Of a stretch of DNA of 64,000 nucleotides, positions 1 through 9,052 are shown one piece after another. Position numbers and translations under genes: made by a program. How positions within the stretch are numbered: position 1 is the first letter of the stretch; each line of letters starts with the position of its first letter. Source of the DNA: Rhizobium sp. 2MFCol3.1 (GTDB taxonomy: Bacteria > Pseudomonadota > Alphaproteobacteria > Rhizobiales > Rhizobiaceae). A model generated the notes under the pieces. The model was not told where the DNA came from. It made no database searches and worked only from the letters and a program-made list of their open reading frames with translations. The stretch covers positions 53,192-117,191 of the forward strand of contig NZ_KB898372.1 in the NCBI RefSeq assembly GCF_000377565.1, read 5' to 3'.

Positions 1-117
1 GACCTTCATCCGGTGCAGTCATAGGTATACTCCTCGATATCTGCTTTACCTTTAGTGCGTAATTGACCGTAGGTATAGAGCGTATATCTAGGCTTCATCA
101 ACGATGATGGAGTTCAC

Positions 118-846
118 ATGAGCAGATTGGCAAACAAGGTCGCCCTCGTGATTGGCGGAGTCGGTGGCATCGGTGGAGCGATTTCTCAACGCTTCGGCCG
201 CGAAGGCGCGCAGGTCTATGCAACTAGCCGCAAAGGTGGAGAGAGTTTGCTGGAAACAGGAGGCTCCGGCAGCATCCGGGTCATTCAAGCAAACGCCAGC
301 GAGAAGGCCGATCTTCAGCTTGTTCTAGAACAGATCAGGTCAGAACATGGCCGGATCGACGTCCTCGTGATCAATGCAGGCCTGTCGGAATATGCGCCGT
401 TGGAAGACATTTCGGAGGATCATTTCGATCGGACATTTGGCCTGAATGTGCGGTCTCTCGTCTTTGCGGCACAGGGCGCGCTCGACCTCATGAAGGCTGG
501 TGGAACGATCGTGCTGATAGGCTCGATCGCCGGCGATATCGGCACGAAGGGATACGGCGTCTATGGTGCGACGAAGGCGGCAGTTCGTTCGTTTACCCGC
601 ACATGGGCCAATGAGCTCGCTTCGAAAGGAATCCGCGTCAACGTTGTCAGCCCCGGACCAACCGATACGGCAATGATGGCAAGCGCCTCGAAGGAGGTTC
701 GAGATGCCTTGTCCAGCATGATCCCGCTTGGTCGCATGGGTCGGCCTGAAGAGGTGGCGGCAGCAACGCTCTTCCTTGCAAGTGACGAGAGCAGCTTTAC
801 GACAGGCGCAGAACTAGCTGTCGATGGCGGCATGGCACAGATCTGA
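118..846 (+). CDS. SDR family oxidoreductase
   Basis: This is a 242-residue classical short-chain dehydrogenase/reductase, expected to be a cytosolic NAD(P)-dependent oxidoreductase; the substrate cannot be told. The N-terminal cofactor loop reads GGVGGIGG near residue 13, a variant of TGxxxGIG. An NAG motif follows near residue 86, a serine in LIGSIAG near 139 and the catalytic YxxxK as YGATK near 151-155. The C-terminus has the usual SPGPTDTAMM and AVDGG motifs. The ATG is preceded by GGAG at a good distance. It stands alone, with the next gene converging on it. Family assignment is firm, function is open. Confidence 0.9.
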   Translation: MSRLANKVALVIGGVGGIGGAISQRFGREGAQVYATSRKGGESLLETGGSGSIRVIQANASEKADLQLVLEQIRSEHGRIDVLVINAGLSEYAPLEDISEDHFDRTFGLNVRSLVFAAQGALDLMKAGGTIVLIGSIAGDIGTKGYGVYGATKAAVRSFTRTWANELASKGIRVNVVSPGPTDTAMMASASKEVRDALSSMIPLGRMGRPEEVAAATLFLASDESSFTTGAELAVDGGMAQI

Positions 847-991
847 CACGCACCCTCGGTTGGCTTGGGCAACAGAGGTATGAAGCCGACTTAAGCCGCG
901 TGGTCACGGGAATGGCGACACCCTCACTGGCTGCACGGCGTCGTGGTGAGCAAAAACCAGGACCAACATCCGACGGCGCGCGGACGCGACT

Positions 992-1729
992 TCAGTCCTG
1001 CGCTGTCGGACGAACAACGATGCTTCCAACCTCGACATCGCCGGGCTGTTCGATCGCAAAGGCGATGGCGCGTGCGATAGCGTCCGGCGAGATTGCCAGC
1101 TGCTCTTTCTGCGTATTGATCCTAGCCCTCACGGTTTCGTCGGTAATCGATGAATCGGTGAAGGTGGTGTCGATGAAGCCCGGAGACACTTCGGTCACCC
1201 TCAGGTTTGGACCTGCTTCCTGACGAAGGGCTTCGGTAGCGGTGCGAAGCGCGTTCTTGGTGGCGGCATAGACCCCCATCGTCGGGACGATCTTGAGGCC
1301 GGCGGTCGACAGGACGTTGATCACATGGCCTCCACCCTGCCGCGCGAAAACCGAAAGTGCTGCTGCAATACCATAGAGCGTGCCGCGAAGATTGACGTCG
1401 ATCATGGCGTCCCAGTCATCGACACGCAGCGCATCAAAACGAGAAATCGGACCAATGCCTGCATTGTTGACGATCACGTCCAAGCGACCGAATGCTTGGC
1501 AGGCGCGGCCAACCAGCATGTCGAGGTCAGACCGCTTCGTAACATCGGTCACGCAAAATATGGCCTTGCCACCTGCCCTAACGATTGCGTTCGCCACGTC
1601 GGCAAGCTCGACCTCGCTGCGAGCGCCGAGAACGATACAAGCGCCACGCGCCGCCAGGTGCAGCGCTGTCGCGCGCCCTATTCCCCGGCCAGCGCCGCTG
1701 ATGACGATGACCTTATTTTCGATGGTCAT
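992..1729 (-). CDS. SDR family oxidoreductase
   Basis: This is a 245-residue classical SDR enzyme. It has SGAGRGIG for cofactor binding near residue 9, NNAG near 87, a serine in VLSTAG near 141 and YAATK as the catalytic YxxxK near 155. I take the start at 1729 because AGGAG sits seven bases upstream; the reading frame stays open for 17 more codons but without a better start. It is divergent from the AraC regulator at 1825, with 95 bp between them. That is the usual arrangement for a regulator and its target, so the AraC protein may control it (inference). Substrate unknown. Confidence 0.9.
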   Translation of the reverse strand: MTIENKVIVISGAGRGIGRATALHLAARGACIVLGARSEVELADVANAIVRAGGKAIFCVTDVTKRSDLDMLVGRACQAFGRLDVIVNNAGIGPISRFDALRVDDWDAMIDVNLRGTLYGIAAALSVFARQGGGHVINVLSTAGLKIVPTMGVYAATKNALRTATEALRQEAGPNLRVTEVSPGFIDTTFTDSSITDETVRARINTQKEQLAISPDAIARAIAFAIEQPGDVEVGSIVVRPTAQD

Positions 1730-1824
1730 GGAATGCTCCTTTAAAGTTGCTAACAATATACCGTGGCAAAGCTGGACCATCCATGCTTGGATGGCTCATT
1801 CTTTGTCGAGATCGGCCAAACCTC

Positions 1825-2712
1825 ATGAATGACACCTTCTCAGACGTTCTAACGGCTCTTGGCACCAGCAGTGTCCGCGGAACCAGCCTGGAAGCAGGCG
1901 GCGCGTGGGCACTAAGCTTCGACGGAAGGGAGCGGCTGAAATTTGTCGCGGTCGTCAAGGGCCAATGCTGGCTCGTGCTTTCCGATCGGCCTCCTGAAGC
2001 GCTGAACGAGGGAGACGTGATCCTTCTCAGCGATACATCCTACACGGTGACGAGCGATCCTGGCCTTGATGCGTCAGATGGCATGGAGCTTTACGCGTTT
2101 CCGGGCCACAACACGGTGCGGATCGGAAAACAGTGCGACACTGTTATGATCGGCGGCGGCAGCGGGTTCGCAGCCGGCTGTGGATCGTTCGTTCTCGACG
2201 CACTCCCCAAGTTCCTGAAAATACAGCCTCGATCGCCGAGCGCCCGGAGCATTGCCTCGACGCTCGCCGCACTTAAGGATGAAGCAGACGCCGAGAGGCT
2301 CGGCGGCAGCCTTGTCGCTGCCAGGCTCGCCGACATACTCGTTGTGGAGGCCATCAGGGCTTATGTCGCGACCCATCCCGAAGACAAGCTGGGCTGGATC
2401 TCGGCGCTGGCCGATCCACGTCTCGCCAAGGTAATCAGGCTCATGCACGAGGATGTGGCGCGTCGTTGGACCATTGAAGCCCTGGCGCGGGAAGTTGGAA
2501 TGTCGCGCTCGGCACTCACGTTGCGCTTCTCCCGGCGCGTGGGCCGGCCACCCCTCGACTACCTGACGCGGTGGCGTATGATCCTGGCACAGCGGGAACT
2601 GGCTCGGGGACGTGGGGTTCCAGAAGTCGCCGAACTTGTTGGCTATGCCTCCCAAAGCGCTTTTGCGCAAGCGTTTAAACGGACCATGGGCCGCACGCCC
2701 AGGGGGCAATAG
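1825..2712 (+). CDS. AraC family transcriptional regulator, cupin type
   Basis: This is a 295-residue regulator. The N-terminal half resembles the cupin-like sensor domain of AraC proteins (residues about 10-170). The last 100 residues hold two helix-turn-helix motifs, the first around IEALAREVGMSRSALTLRF and the second around VAELVGYASQSAFAQAFKR, ending in the typical GRTPR. The start at 1825 gives the usual family length; an open frame upstream to 1747 overlaps the promoter region of the divergent SDR and is unlikely to be translated. It probably senses a small molecule and acts on the SDR at 992-1729 (inference). Confidence 0.88.
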   Translation: MNDTFSDVLTALGTSSVRGTSLEAGGAWALSFDGRERLKFVAVVKGQCWLVLSDRPPEALNEGDVILLSDTSYTVTSDPGLDASDGMELYAFPGHNTVRIGKQCDTVMIGGGSGFAAGCGSFVLDALPKFLKIQPRSPSARSIASTLAALKDEADAERLGGSLVAARLADILVVEAIRAYVATHPEDKLGWISALADPRLAKVIRLMHEDVARRWTIEALAREVGMSRSALTLRFSRRVGRPPLDYLTRWRMILAQRELARGRGVPEVAELVGYASQSAFAQAFKRTMGRTPRGQ

Positions 2713-2872
2713 TCTGCGAAGGGTACGTGGGTTCCTTCAAATGCGTATGCCCAAACAGGTGCAGACGACAGAAGCGAGCATGACCTTATCGGATATCTTT
2801 GTCCAAGTGCTCGCAGCCATTCTCGTATCGCTTGATCTCCCTATCACCAAATGCACGCCCGCCGGACGCTCC

Positions 2873-3246
2873 TTAGCTCGCGTCATATTTGATGCGTGCG
2901 TGCTGAATGTTCTCCCGATTGCTGTCCGCCCACATGACGAGAGCCATAACCGGGGCGAGAAGCGTTCGCCCCATGTCCGTCAACTCATAGTCTACCCGCG
3001 GCGGAATGGTTGGAAACAAAGTCCGCTTGACCAACCCATCGCGTTCCAGTCCGCGCAAATTGATCGTCAGCATCCGTTGCGAGATCCCATCGATCTGTCG
3101 CTTCAATTCGTTAAACCGAACAGGCCGTCCCTGAGGGTTGCGATGATGTACAGGTGCACTTGTCGCCGACAAGGTCGAGGATTGCGCGAACCACCCTACA
3201 GTCTCCACCTTGGGGGGGTAGGAAGATCGATGTTACCAAGTGTCAT
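2873..3246 (-). pseudogene. HxlR family regulator, frameshifted remnant
   Basis: The conserved parts of an HxlR-type winged-helix regulator are all present but lie in different frames. One frame gives VRAILDLVGDK around 3160-3195. A second gives YIIATLRDG around 3125-3152. The third, which runs to the stop at 2873, gives VRFNELKRQIDGISQRML and the C-terminal half. A start-like ATG at 3246 reads MTLGNIDLPTPPRW before a further frame change. At least two and probably three single-base losses are needed, so no functional repressor can be made. HxlR proteins often regulate a divergent quinone or azo reductase, and the azoreductase remnant at 3332 lies in exactly that position. Confidence 0.75.
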
Positions 3247-3331
3247 CCGAGTGCCTTCTTGCGGGTGATTTCCAGTGATTTTATTATTGTTAGTCACAAG
3301 AATTTACCACCCCGTTCATATTGGAGCATTC

Positions 3332-3947
3332 ATGACCATCCTCCTCGTTACATCGAGCCCACGTAGCTCGGAAGGTTTCTCCACCCGCTTTGCAACTGAG
3401 ATTGCCGAAGGGCTGAAGGCTCGCAGGGGAGGACCGCTCGTGACCCGCAATCTCACGACCAACCCACCGCCGCAAATAGAGCAGGCCTATATTCAGGGCC
3501 GCGTCGCAGCTCCAGAGGCGCGTACACCGAGCAGGCTAAGGCCGTCGCCCTTGCCCAGGAACTTGTCGATGAGGTGAAGGCAGCTGACGTGCTCGTCCTC
3601 GGCTCGGGAATGATCAATTTCGGACTGCCGTCACAGCTCAAAGCCTGGTTCGATCACATCACCTGGCCAGGTGAGACCTTTGGCTACAGTGAAGCCGGTG
3701 GCCCACAGGGATTGCTGACCGACAAGAAGGTCTATCTCGTCACTGCCAGCGGCGGCGTCTTCTCCGGAGGCGACTGGTCCGCCTTTGACTTCCAGACCGG
3801 ATATCTGCGCCACCTGCTGGGCTTCATCGGCCTGACCGACGTTGAAATTGTTCGCGTGGAGGGCACCGTTTTCGGTCCCGAAGCCGTCAAGGCTGCCATC
3901 GCAGCCGCCGAAACTCAGGTTCGCGGGGTCTTGGAAAGGCGGCCTGA
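3332..3947 (+). pseudogene. FMN-dependent NADH-azoreductase (AzoR-like), frameshifted
   Basis: Two frames together encode a flavodoxin-fold azoreductase. The first, from the ATG at 3332, reads MTILLVTSSPR (the FMN phosphate loop) and runs to about 3525. The second frame continues with YTEQAKAVALAQE and KAADVLVLGSGMINFGLPSQLK, then the long conserved core with LVTASGGVFS and LLGFIGLTDVEIVRVEG. A single indel near 3525 separates them. After about 3930 the frame runs past the normal end, to 4134, which suggests a second indel. AzoR enzymes reduce quinones and azo compounds with NADH in the cytosol. As read, the gene is broken. Confidence 0.8.
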
Positions 3948-4036
3948 AGGTCGACCGGCTTACCGCTGCGGCCGTGACTACCAGGCTTTGAGCGGCCAGT
4001 GTGGTCGCTTAAAGCATCGACAAACAGGTCAACACT

Positions 4037-4417
4037 ATGAAGATCACTCTGTTTGGAGGGACCGGACCAATCGGAAAGCGCATTATCGAAGAGGCGCTGC
4101 AGTGCGGATAAGAGCTATCCGCCTACACCCGTGACGCCACAGAAATTTCAACATTCGACGGTAAGATCATCGGTGGCGACCTCAATAACCGCTACACGAT
4201 CATGGCATGCGTCGCGTGTGCGGACGCTTTCATCAGTGCGTTTGGACCCAAGAGTTTGAAATCCCCCGAGAAGCGGCCGATCATGCGCGGCGTCGCCACA
4301 ATCATCTCCGTTATGGAAGAACTGAATGTTCGTCGGCTCATCCAGATCTCGACCGGCGCCTATCGTAATCACGATGACAGCTTTGATTTCACGTCGCAAG
4401 CATTCTCGCAAAGCTAG
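4037..4417 (+). pseudogene. NAD(P)-binding (NmrA/epimerase-like) protein, interrupted and truncated
   Basis: From the ATG at 4037 the frame starts MKITLFGGTGPIGKRIIEEAL, a Rossmann loop of the GGTGxxG type typical of atypical SDR/NmrA proteins. A TAA at 4109-4111 interrupts it, but the same frame continues with ELSAYTRDATEI, an FISAFGPKS segment and RLIQISTGAYR before a stop at 4415-4417. The C-terminal half of the normal protein (about 200-280 residues) is missing, and the reading frame joins directly onto an MFS transporter fragment. This looks like a deletion junction inside an already dead gene. Confidence 0.7.
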
Positions 4418-4738
4418 ATCAGGCCCGTCAGGCAAAACCAACAGGGCCTGGTTCCAGCACGAGTTGGCGGCTCAATCGCTGGCCTCGTCATCGGGGTCAT
4501 TGCCTTGGACTTCGGAATGGAGAGCGCGTTGGTATCGAACCAATCGCTGGTCTATGCCCTAAACCCCAACGCGCGTGCCCGTCTCAACACGGTCCTGATG
4601 GGCTCCATGTTTCTTGGCGGCGCCATCGGATCGGACGTGGCCATTGCTGACTGGACCAACGCCGGATGGCTCGCGGTAGCCGCGGTCGGCGGGCTGGTCA
4701 GTGCCGTCGCCGTCGCACTTCAAGTTAGGCGCTCATAG
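4418..4738 (+). pseudogene. MFS transporter, C-terminal fragment
   Basis: An open stretch without its own good start encodes the last part of a major facilitator of the drug-efflux type: GGSIAGLVIGVIALDFGMES, then SNQSLVYALNPNARARLNT, MFLGGAIGSD and a last hydrophobic helix. Family members are about 390 residues; only about 100 remain. The N-terminal domain was lost in the same deletion that removed the end of the preceding NAD(P)-binding gene. It is not expected to make a working transporter. Confidence 0.72.
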
Positions 4739-4973
4739 AGCGAGGACCATGGATTTAAGAAGCTTGGCGGTCCGTGTCGCCGGTTCGGATTTGCGGGTCG
4801 AGTTTCAAACAATCTGTGAAATCCAATGCCGCCATACGTGCTGAACGATCTCGCGATCAACGTCGCAGCCGCCCTCCGCACAATCCGTTCGGCCGTCGGA
4901 CACTTTTGCGAAGGCTGCGAGACAATACGTGTCACGGGCGGTGGTCTCGCCACCCGCCCCATGCCGCCCAGCG

Positions 4974-5855
4974 TTAGACTGCCCGCACCCGCAGTCTTGC
5001 GACGTCCTTGAGCGGCGGCAGGCCAAACTGCCTAGCATACTCCCGACTAAACTGATTGGGGCTTTCATACCCTACGCCGAAGGCCACCGATGTCGCGGTG
5101 CCTTCCCCTGATAGCAGCAGGGAACGCGCATGCAGGAGACGAACATGCTTCTGGTACTGGATAGGACTGAGCGCTGTTACCGCTTTGAAGTGGCGATGGA
5201 ACGCGGACACGCTAAGTGCGGTCATCTCCGCCAGTTCCTCGACGCGGAGAGGCTTCGCGAAGTTTTCCCGGATCCACCGAATAGCACCGCCGACGCGTGC
5301 GAGAGGCGTCTCCGGCATCGCAATGTCGCGAAGCATCCAGCCGAGAGGCCCGCGCAGAACACGGAACAGGATTTCACGCTCGTAGGCAGGTGCCAGGGCG
5401 GCGACATCGTCAGGACGGTCAATCAAACGAAGCATGCGCACCCAGGCATCGAGCAGCTCGGGAGTTATTGGAGCCACCGAAAATCCCGAGCTGTAGAGGG
5501 TTCCGCCGGCAGTCGTTGGCAGGTCAGCGATCAGGTTCGCAACGATGGCCGGATCTAGCGTGAGACTGATCGCGAGGTATGGTCGGCCACGTTCATCCGG
5601 ATGGACCGAGCCCACGGCCGGCAGGTCGACCGACATTACGAAATAGGTGGCCGGATCGTAGTGAAATGTCCGGTCGCCGACCGTCATGGACTTCGATCCC
5701 GTCAGGATCAGATTGACCATCGGTTCGTAGACGGCGGCTAACTGATGCTCCGGGATCTCTCCTTGCACCATCGCCACACGGGGTATCCCGGTTTCGGTTC
5801 GGCGGTTCTCCGCTCGCGCAGCCAGATGTCGGAGTTCTTCAAGCTGTTGTTCCAT
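4974..5855 (-). CDS. AraC family transcriptional regulator
   Basis: This is a 293-residue regulator with an AraC_N cupin domain (residues about 20-170; motifs YEPMVNLILTGSK and HYDPATYFVMSVDLP) and a C-terminal double helix-turn-helix (LRVEELAEMTALSVSAFHRHFK and the second with FGVGYESPNQFSREY). I choose the ATG at 5855: starting at 5981 would place the gene start over the ribosome binding site of the divergent SDR at 5994. With 5855 there is a 138-bp divergent intergenic region, and the protein begins MEQQLEELRHLAAR like typical relatives. It probably regulates the SDR next to it (inference). Confidence 0.87.
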   Translation of the reverse strand: MEQQLEELRHLAARAENRRTETGIPRVAMVQGEIPEHQLAAVYEPMVNLILTGSKSMTVGDRTFHYDPATYFVMSVDLPAVGSVHPDERGRPYLAISLTLDPAIVANLIADLPTTAGGTLYSSGFSVAPITPELLDAWVRMLRLIDRPDDVAALAPAYEREILFRVLRGPLGWMLRDIAMPETPLARVGGAIRWIRENFAKPLRVEELAEMTALSVSAFHRHFKAVTALSPIQYQKHVRLLHARSLLLSGEGTATSVAFGVGYESPNQFSREYARQFGLPPLKDVARLRVRAV

Positions 5856-5993
5856 CGGAGGGACGATTGCACGCGCCGAAAGTTTCAGCAACAGGAAAGC
5901 AGAAATAGGCAATGATCGAGGAGGATCGGGTGAGCGCTGCGCGGCTGCTGCGGATATCAAATCGTCATCCTTATCGGACATTGGAGAATTGTC

Positions 5994-6737
5994 ATGAAGA
6001 TCGTTATTGTCACCGGCGGGAGCCGCGGGATCGGCGCCGCCACGGCGCGAATGTGCGCAGCGAAAGGGATGGGAGTCGTCCTGACCTACAACAGCAATGC
6101 TGAGGCCGCGAACGACGTTGTCGCTTCTGTAAATGAGATCGGCGGCCTTGCGGTCGCCCTAAACCTGGATGTCTCGCAGATCCATTCGTTCGCGGTCTTC
6201 CGAAAAAACCTAGAGAAAGTGCTCCAAGCAACGTTCGGCCGCGGCGACTTTGACTTCCTGGTCAACAATGCCGGATATGGGCTGTTCACGCCCCTCGCCG
6301 ACGTAACCGAGGACCAGTTCGATGGTCTGTTCAATGTCCACCTCAAGGGACCGTTCTTCCTGACGCAAACGCTTCTGCCTCTGATGGCCGATGGCGGGCA
6401 CATCGTGAACATGACGAGCGCGACCACCCGCGTCGCTTTCGCCGGAGTGGCTCCATACGCGTCCTTCAAAGGCGGCCTCGCGGTGATGACCCGATACTTG
6501 GCCAAGGAACTCGGCGGACGACAGATCCGGTCGAACTCCGTTTCTCCAGGGCCGATCCGAACAGACCTTGGTGGCGGATTGAACGAGGAATTCGAAGCAA
6601 AGCTTGCGGCTATGGCGTCGCTGGGACGCGTTGGCGAGCCCGATGAGGTTGGGAGTGTGGTCGCCAGTCTCCTGTCTGACGAGAACTGCTGGATCAACGC
6701 ACAGGACATCGAAGTTTCCGGCGGCTACGTGATCTAA
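5994..6737 (+). CDS. SDR family oxidoreductase
   Basis: This is a 247-residue short-chain dehydrogenase/reductase. It has TGGSRGIG at residues 7-14, NNAG near 92, MTSAT with the catalytic serine near 143 and YASFK near 157-161, followed by SNSVSPGPIRTDLG. The ATG has GGAG seven bases upstream. The gene is divergent from an AraC regulator and is followed after 12 bp by the glyoxalase-domain reading frame at 6750, so the two are likely co-transcribed. Family is certain, substrate unknown. Confidence 0.92.
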   Translation: MKIVIVTGGSRGIGAATARMCAAKGMGVVLTYNSNAEAANDVVASVNEIGGLAVALNLDVSQIHSFAVFRKNLEKVLQATFGRGDFDFLVNNAGYGLFTPLADVTEDQFDGLFNVHLKGPFFLTQTLLPLMADGGHIVNMTSATTRVAFAGVAPYASFKGGLAVMTRYLAKELGGRQIRSNSVSPGPIRTDLGGGLNEEFEAKLAAMASLGRVGEPDEVGSVVASLLSDENCWINAQDIEVSGGYVI

Positions 6738-6749
6738 AGGAAAACAGCG

Positions 6750-7499
6750 ATGCTTGATCATATCTTTCTGACGGTTCTGGATACGGAACGCTCCATCAAG
6801 TTCTATTCCAGAAGCCTTCGGCCGATCGGGATCACCGAGCGGCACGACTACGATGGAAAGGACGGCCCCGTCGGCCATCCCGACCTTAAAGGCTTCGGCG
6901 CAAGCGGACGGATGTTCTTTTGGCTGCGGCAAGGCGAACCCTCGCCTGGGGCGGTTCATGTCGGCTTTGTCGCGAGCTCAGAAGCGTCGGTTGCCGCCGC
7001 CTACGACGCAGCGATCGCCGCGGGCGCCATGTCGATTTACGCGCCGGGATCGCCGCATCACTGTGACCCGCGCTACTTTGCATCGCAGGTGCGCGATCTT
7101 GATGGCTACACTAGAGTTTGTCTTCAAGAGCTGGCAGCACGAAAGGTGACGATGATGGAGGAGAAGGCTGACTTCCACGCCGTGGCCGCACGTCTTATCA
7201 ATGCGACGAACGCTTTCGATACCGACGCGGTGACGGCTTTGTTCACTCCGGACGCGGTGATCGACGACCCGTCCACCGGAAAACGTTTCGACGGGAACGA
7301 CGGCATTCGCGACTACGTCGAGCGGTTCTTCAAAGGATACAAGACAGTGACACGTCTCCTGACGGTGGAGACGTTCGGCCCACGCAGCGCGCGCCTTCGA
7401 GTCGATTTCACAGGCGACTTCGGTCACGAGGTCGGACGGCTGGATGTCAGATTGGACAGCACGGGACTGATCGAACGGATCGATGCAGACCTCGAATAG
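6750..7499 (+). CDS. VOC (glyoxalase-fold) and SnoaL-like domains in one frame, probably fused by a frameshift
   Basis: One 249-residue frame holds two proteins normally made separately. Residues 1-125 are a vicinal-oxygen-chelate domain (MLDHIFLTVLDTERS, ending RDLDGY). Residues 135-249 are a SnoaL/NTF2-like fold (MMEEKADFHAVAARL, LFTPDAVIDDPSTGK). At the joint another frame reads TLEFVFKSWQHER then TGA at 7147-7149, a normal VOC C-terminus. It is followed at once by two in-frame ATGs at 7152 and 7155 with AAAGG upstream. A single small indel near 7112 therefore seems to have fused two tandem genes. The SnoaL part can still start on its own. Function is unassigned; small-molecule metabolism is likely. 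Confidence 0.75.
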   Translation: MLDHIFLTVLDTERSIKFYSRSLRPIGITERHDYDGKDGPVGHPDLKGFGASGRMFFWLRQGEPSPGAVHVGFVASSEASVAAAYDAAIAAGAMSIYAPGSPHHCDPRYFASQVRDLDGYTRVCLQELAARKVTMMEEKADFHAVAARLINATNAFDTDAVTALFTPDAVIDDPSTGKRFDGNDGIRDYVERFFKGYKTVTRLLTVETFGPRSARLRVDFTGDFGHEVGRLDVRLDSTGLIERIDADLE

Positions 7500-7693
7500 C
7501 CCGCCGTCATAGCGCTAAACGATGGGTCGCTCAGCATTCGGTGCTTTAGGATGTCTCTCCCTTTGCCATGCTTCGACATTGCCCCACGGACGCCATCCCT
7601 GCGTACAACCGAACGCCATCTCGCATGCATCATGAGGAACATCAGACCGGCCCAAGGTTGGGTCTATACGAAGCGCTTACAGCGCGTTCAGCT

Positions 7694-8152
7694 CTATCTT
7701 GTCCAAACTTTGCACACCGCAGTGTCTGTGTGACGGAAGGTTTCGAACCCCATTCGCGCATAGTATGATTGTGCAACAAGGTTATCTTTGCCGATAAACG
7801 CCTCGATCTTGGACAGTCCAGCTTCGATTGCTGCCTCGCGGCTGCATTTGAACAGTCGCCTGCCTACTCCCCTGCGAGCAGCGTCGGGGGACACGTGCGT
7901 TCCTATGATGCCCCATCCAACCGGCGTTTCGTACCGGTTGCCCTCGGCTGCGCGGATAAGAGACTGTATCCCAAGAAGATTGCCTTTTTCGTCCTCGGCA
8001 AGACAGCACCGGATGCCAACCGGGTTGTCCGTATAGTTTTCACGAACAAATTCGATGTCTGCTCGCGCGGTCCGCTTTCCAGCGGCGACAAGCTTCTGGA
8101 GCATCTCGCTGATCGCAGGCGCGTCTTGCGCGGTGGCGGTGCGAATATTCAC
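7694..8152 (-). CDS. GNAT family N-acetyltransferase
   Basis: This is a 152-residue acetyltransferase of the GNAT fold. The acetyl-CoA pyrophosphate loop is in the stretch VSPDAARRGVGRRLF (RRGVGR), and the typical C-terminal helix and strand follow with AQSYYARMGFE. The start is a GTG at 8152 with AGGAGG five bases upstream, a strong ribosome binding site. It would transfer an acetyl group to an amine in the cytosol; the acceptor is unknown. It stands alone on this strand, 45 bp upstream of a glucokinase gene in the same orientation. Confidence 0.88.
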   Translation of the reverse strand: MNIRTATAQDAPAISEMLQKLVAAGKRTARADIEFVRENYTDNPVGIRCCLAEDEKGNLLGIQSLIRAAEGNRYETPVGWGIIGTHVSPDAARRGVGRRLFKCSREAAIEAGLSKIEAFIGKDNLVAQSYYARMGFETFRHTDTAVCKVWTR

Positions 8153-8204
8153 GGTAACCTCCTTTGATACGATGTGGATGGCTTGGTGAACCTATGTTAG
8201 GCGG

Positions 8205-8897
8205 CTAAATGATCAGCGCCTTATCGGTCCACAGCCGATTGGCTCCGACAAAGGCCAATCTATTGTCCCCACGACGGCAGCCTGGCGGCAGTTCATCCAG
8301 TTCGTCCACCTGACCGCCACCGATGACGAGATAATCTGGAAGCAGCGCTGCCTGCAGGCGGGAAACGACATCGAACACCGAGGCTTTCCATTTCTTGTGT
8401 CCCCTACCGTCGAGACCACGGCGGCCCACATAGTCCTCGAACGAGCCATGCTTTTTATAGGGCAAATGCGCAAGCTCAAGCGGCTGAGCGACGTTCTCGA
8501 TCACCATCGCTGCGCCCAACCCGGTGCCCAGCCCCAGGAACAACAGCCGGCCACCATCATAACTGCCAATAGCCTGCATCAAGGCGTCGTTGACAATCTT
8601 GACGGGTTTGCCGAAGGCTCGGTCAAAGTCGAAGTCTTTCCATCCCGGACCTAGGTTCACAGGTTCCAGTGATGGCCGATTGTCCTTCACTGGGCCGGGA
8701 TAGCCAATGGAAAGGACGTCATAGTCAACATCGTGCGCTAGTGCCTGAATGGCAGCGACGGCGTCCTTCGCCGAAGTCTTTGGCCCAGACTTTGCCTTCC
8801 GTTCTTCGATTCCATCCGCCAATATCTTGATGTGATTGCCGCCGATATCGACCGCGAGGATGCGCCTGGCTTGTGTGTCGGCATTTATGTTGGGCAT
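8205..8897 (-). CDS. ROK family polyphosphate glucokinase-like protein
   Basis: This is a 230-residue sugar kinase of the ROK family, closest in layout to polyphosphate-dependent glucokinases. The phosphate-binding loop is AVDIGGNHIKI near residue 14. The catalytic aspartate is in VNDALMQA near 103 and the second glycine loop in FLGLGTGLGAAMV near 120. The canonical ROK zinc cysteines are absent, as is usual for this subgroup. It lies 155 bp downstream of a GH15 trehalase/glucoamylase in the same direction. Together they would release glucose from a storage sugar and phosphorylate it (inference from the pair). Confidence 0.82.
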   Translation of the reverse strand: MPNINADTQARRILAVDIGGNHIKILADGIEERKAKSGPKTSAKDAVAAIQALAHDVDYDVLSIGYPGPVKDNRPSLEPVNLGPGWKDFDFDRAFGKPVKIVNDALMQAIGSYDGGRLLFLGLGTGLGAAMVIENVAQPLELAHLPYKKHGSFEDYVGRRGLDGRGHKKWKASVFDVVSRLQAALLPDYLVIGGGQVDELDELPPGCRRGDNRLAFVGANRLWTDKALII

Positions 8898-9052
8898 CGA
8901 AATCCTATCGGGAAAGAGAATGCGTCTAAAGAAACTCGGCGTGAAGGACTTTTAACCTAGGGCCCGCGCGTTTTGGGTCCACACCGTCATCTTGGCTCAG
9001 TGTAGAATTGGAGCGAGCCGTCGTTGATTGCAAGGAGCAGCGATCTGATCAC

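Noticed and set aside
5856..5981. Longer N-terminus for the AraC regulator
   Set aside because: It would start over the ribosome binding site of the divergent SDR and gives a sequence unlike family N-termini.
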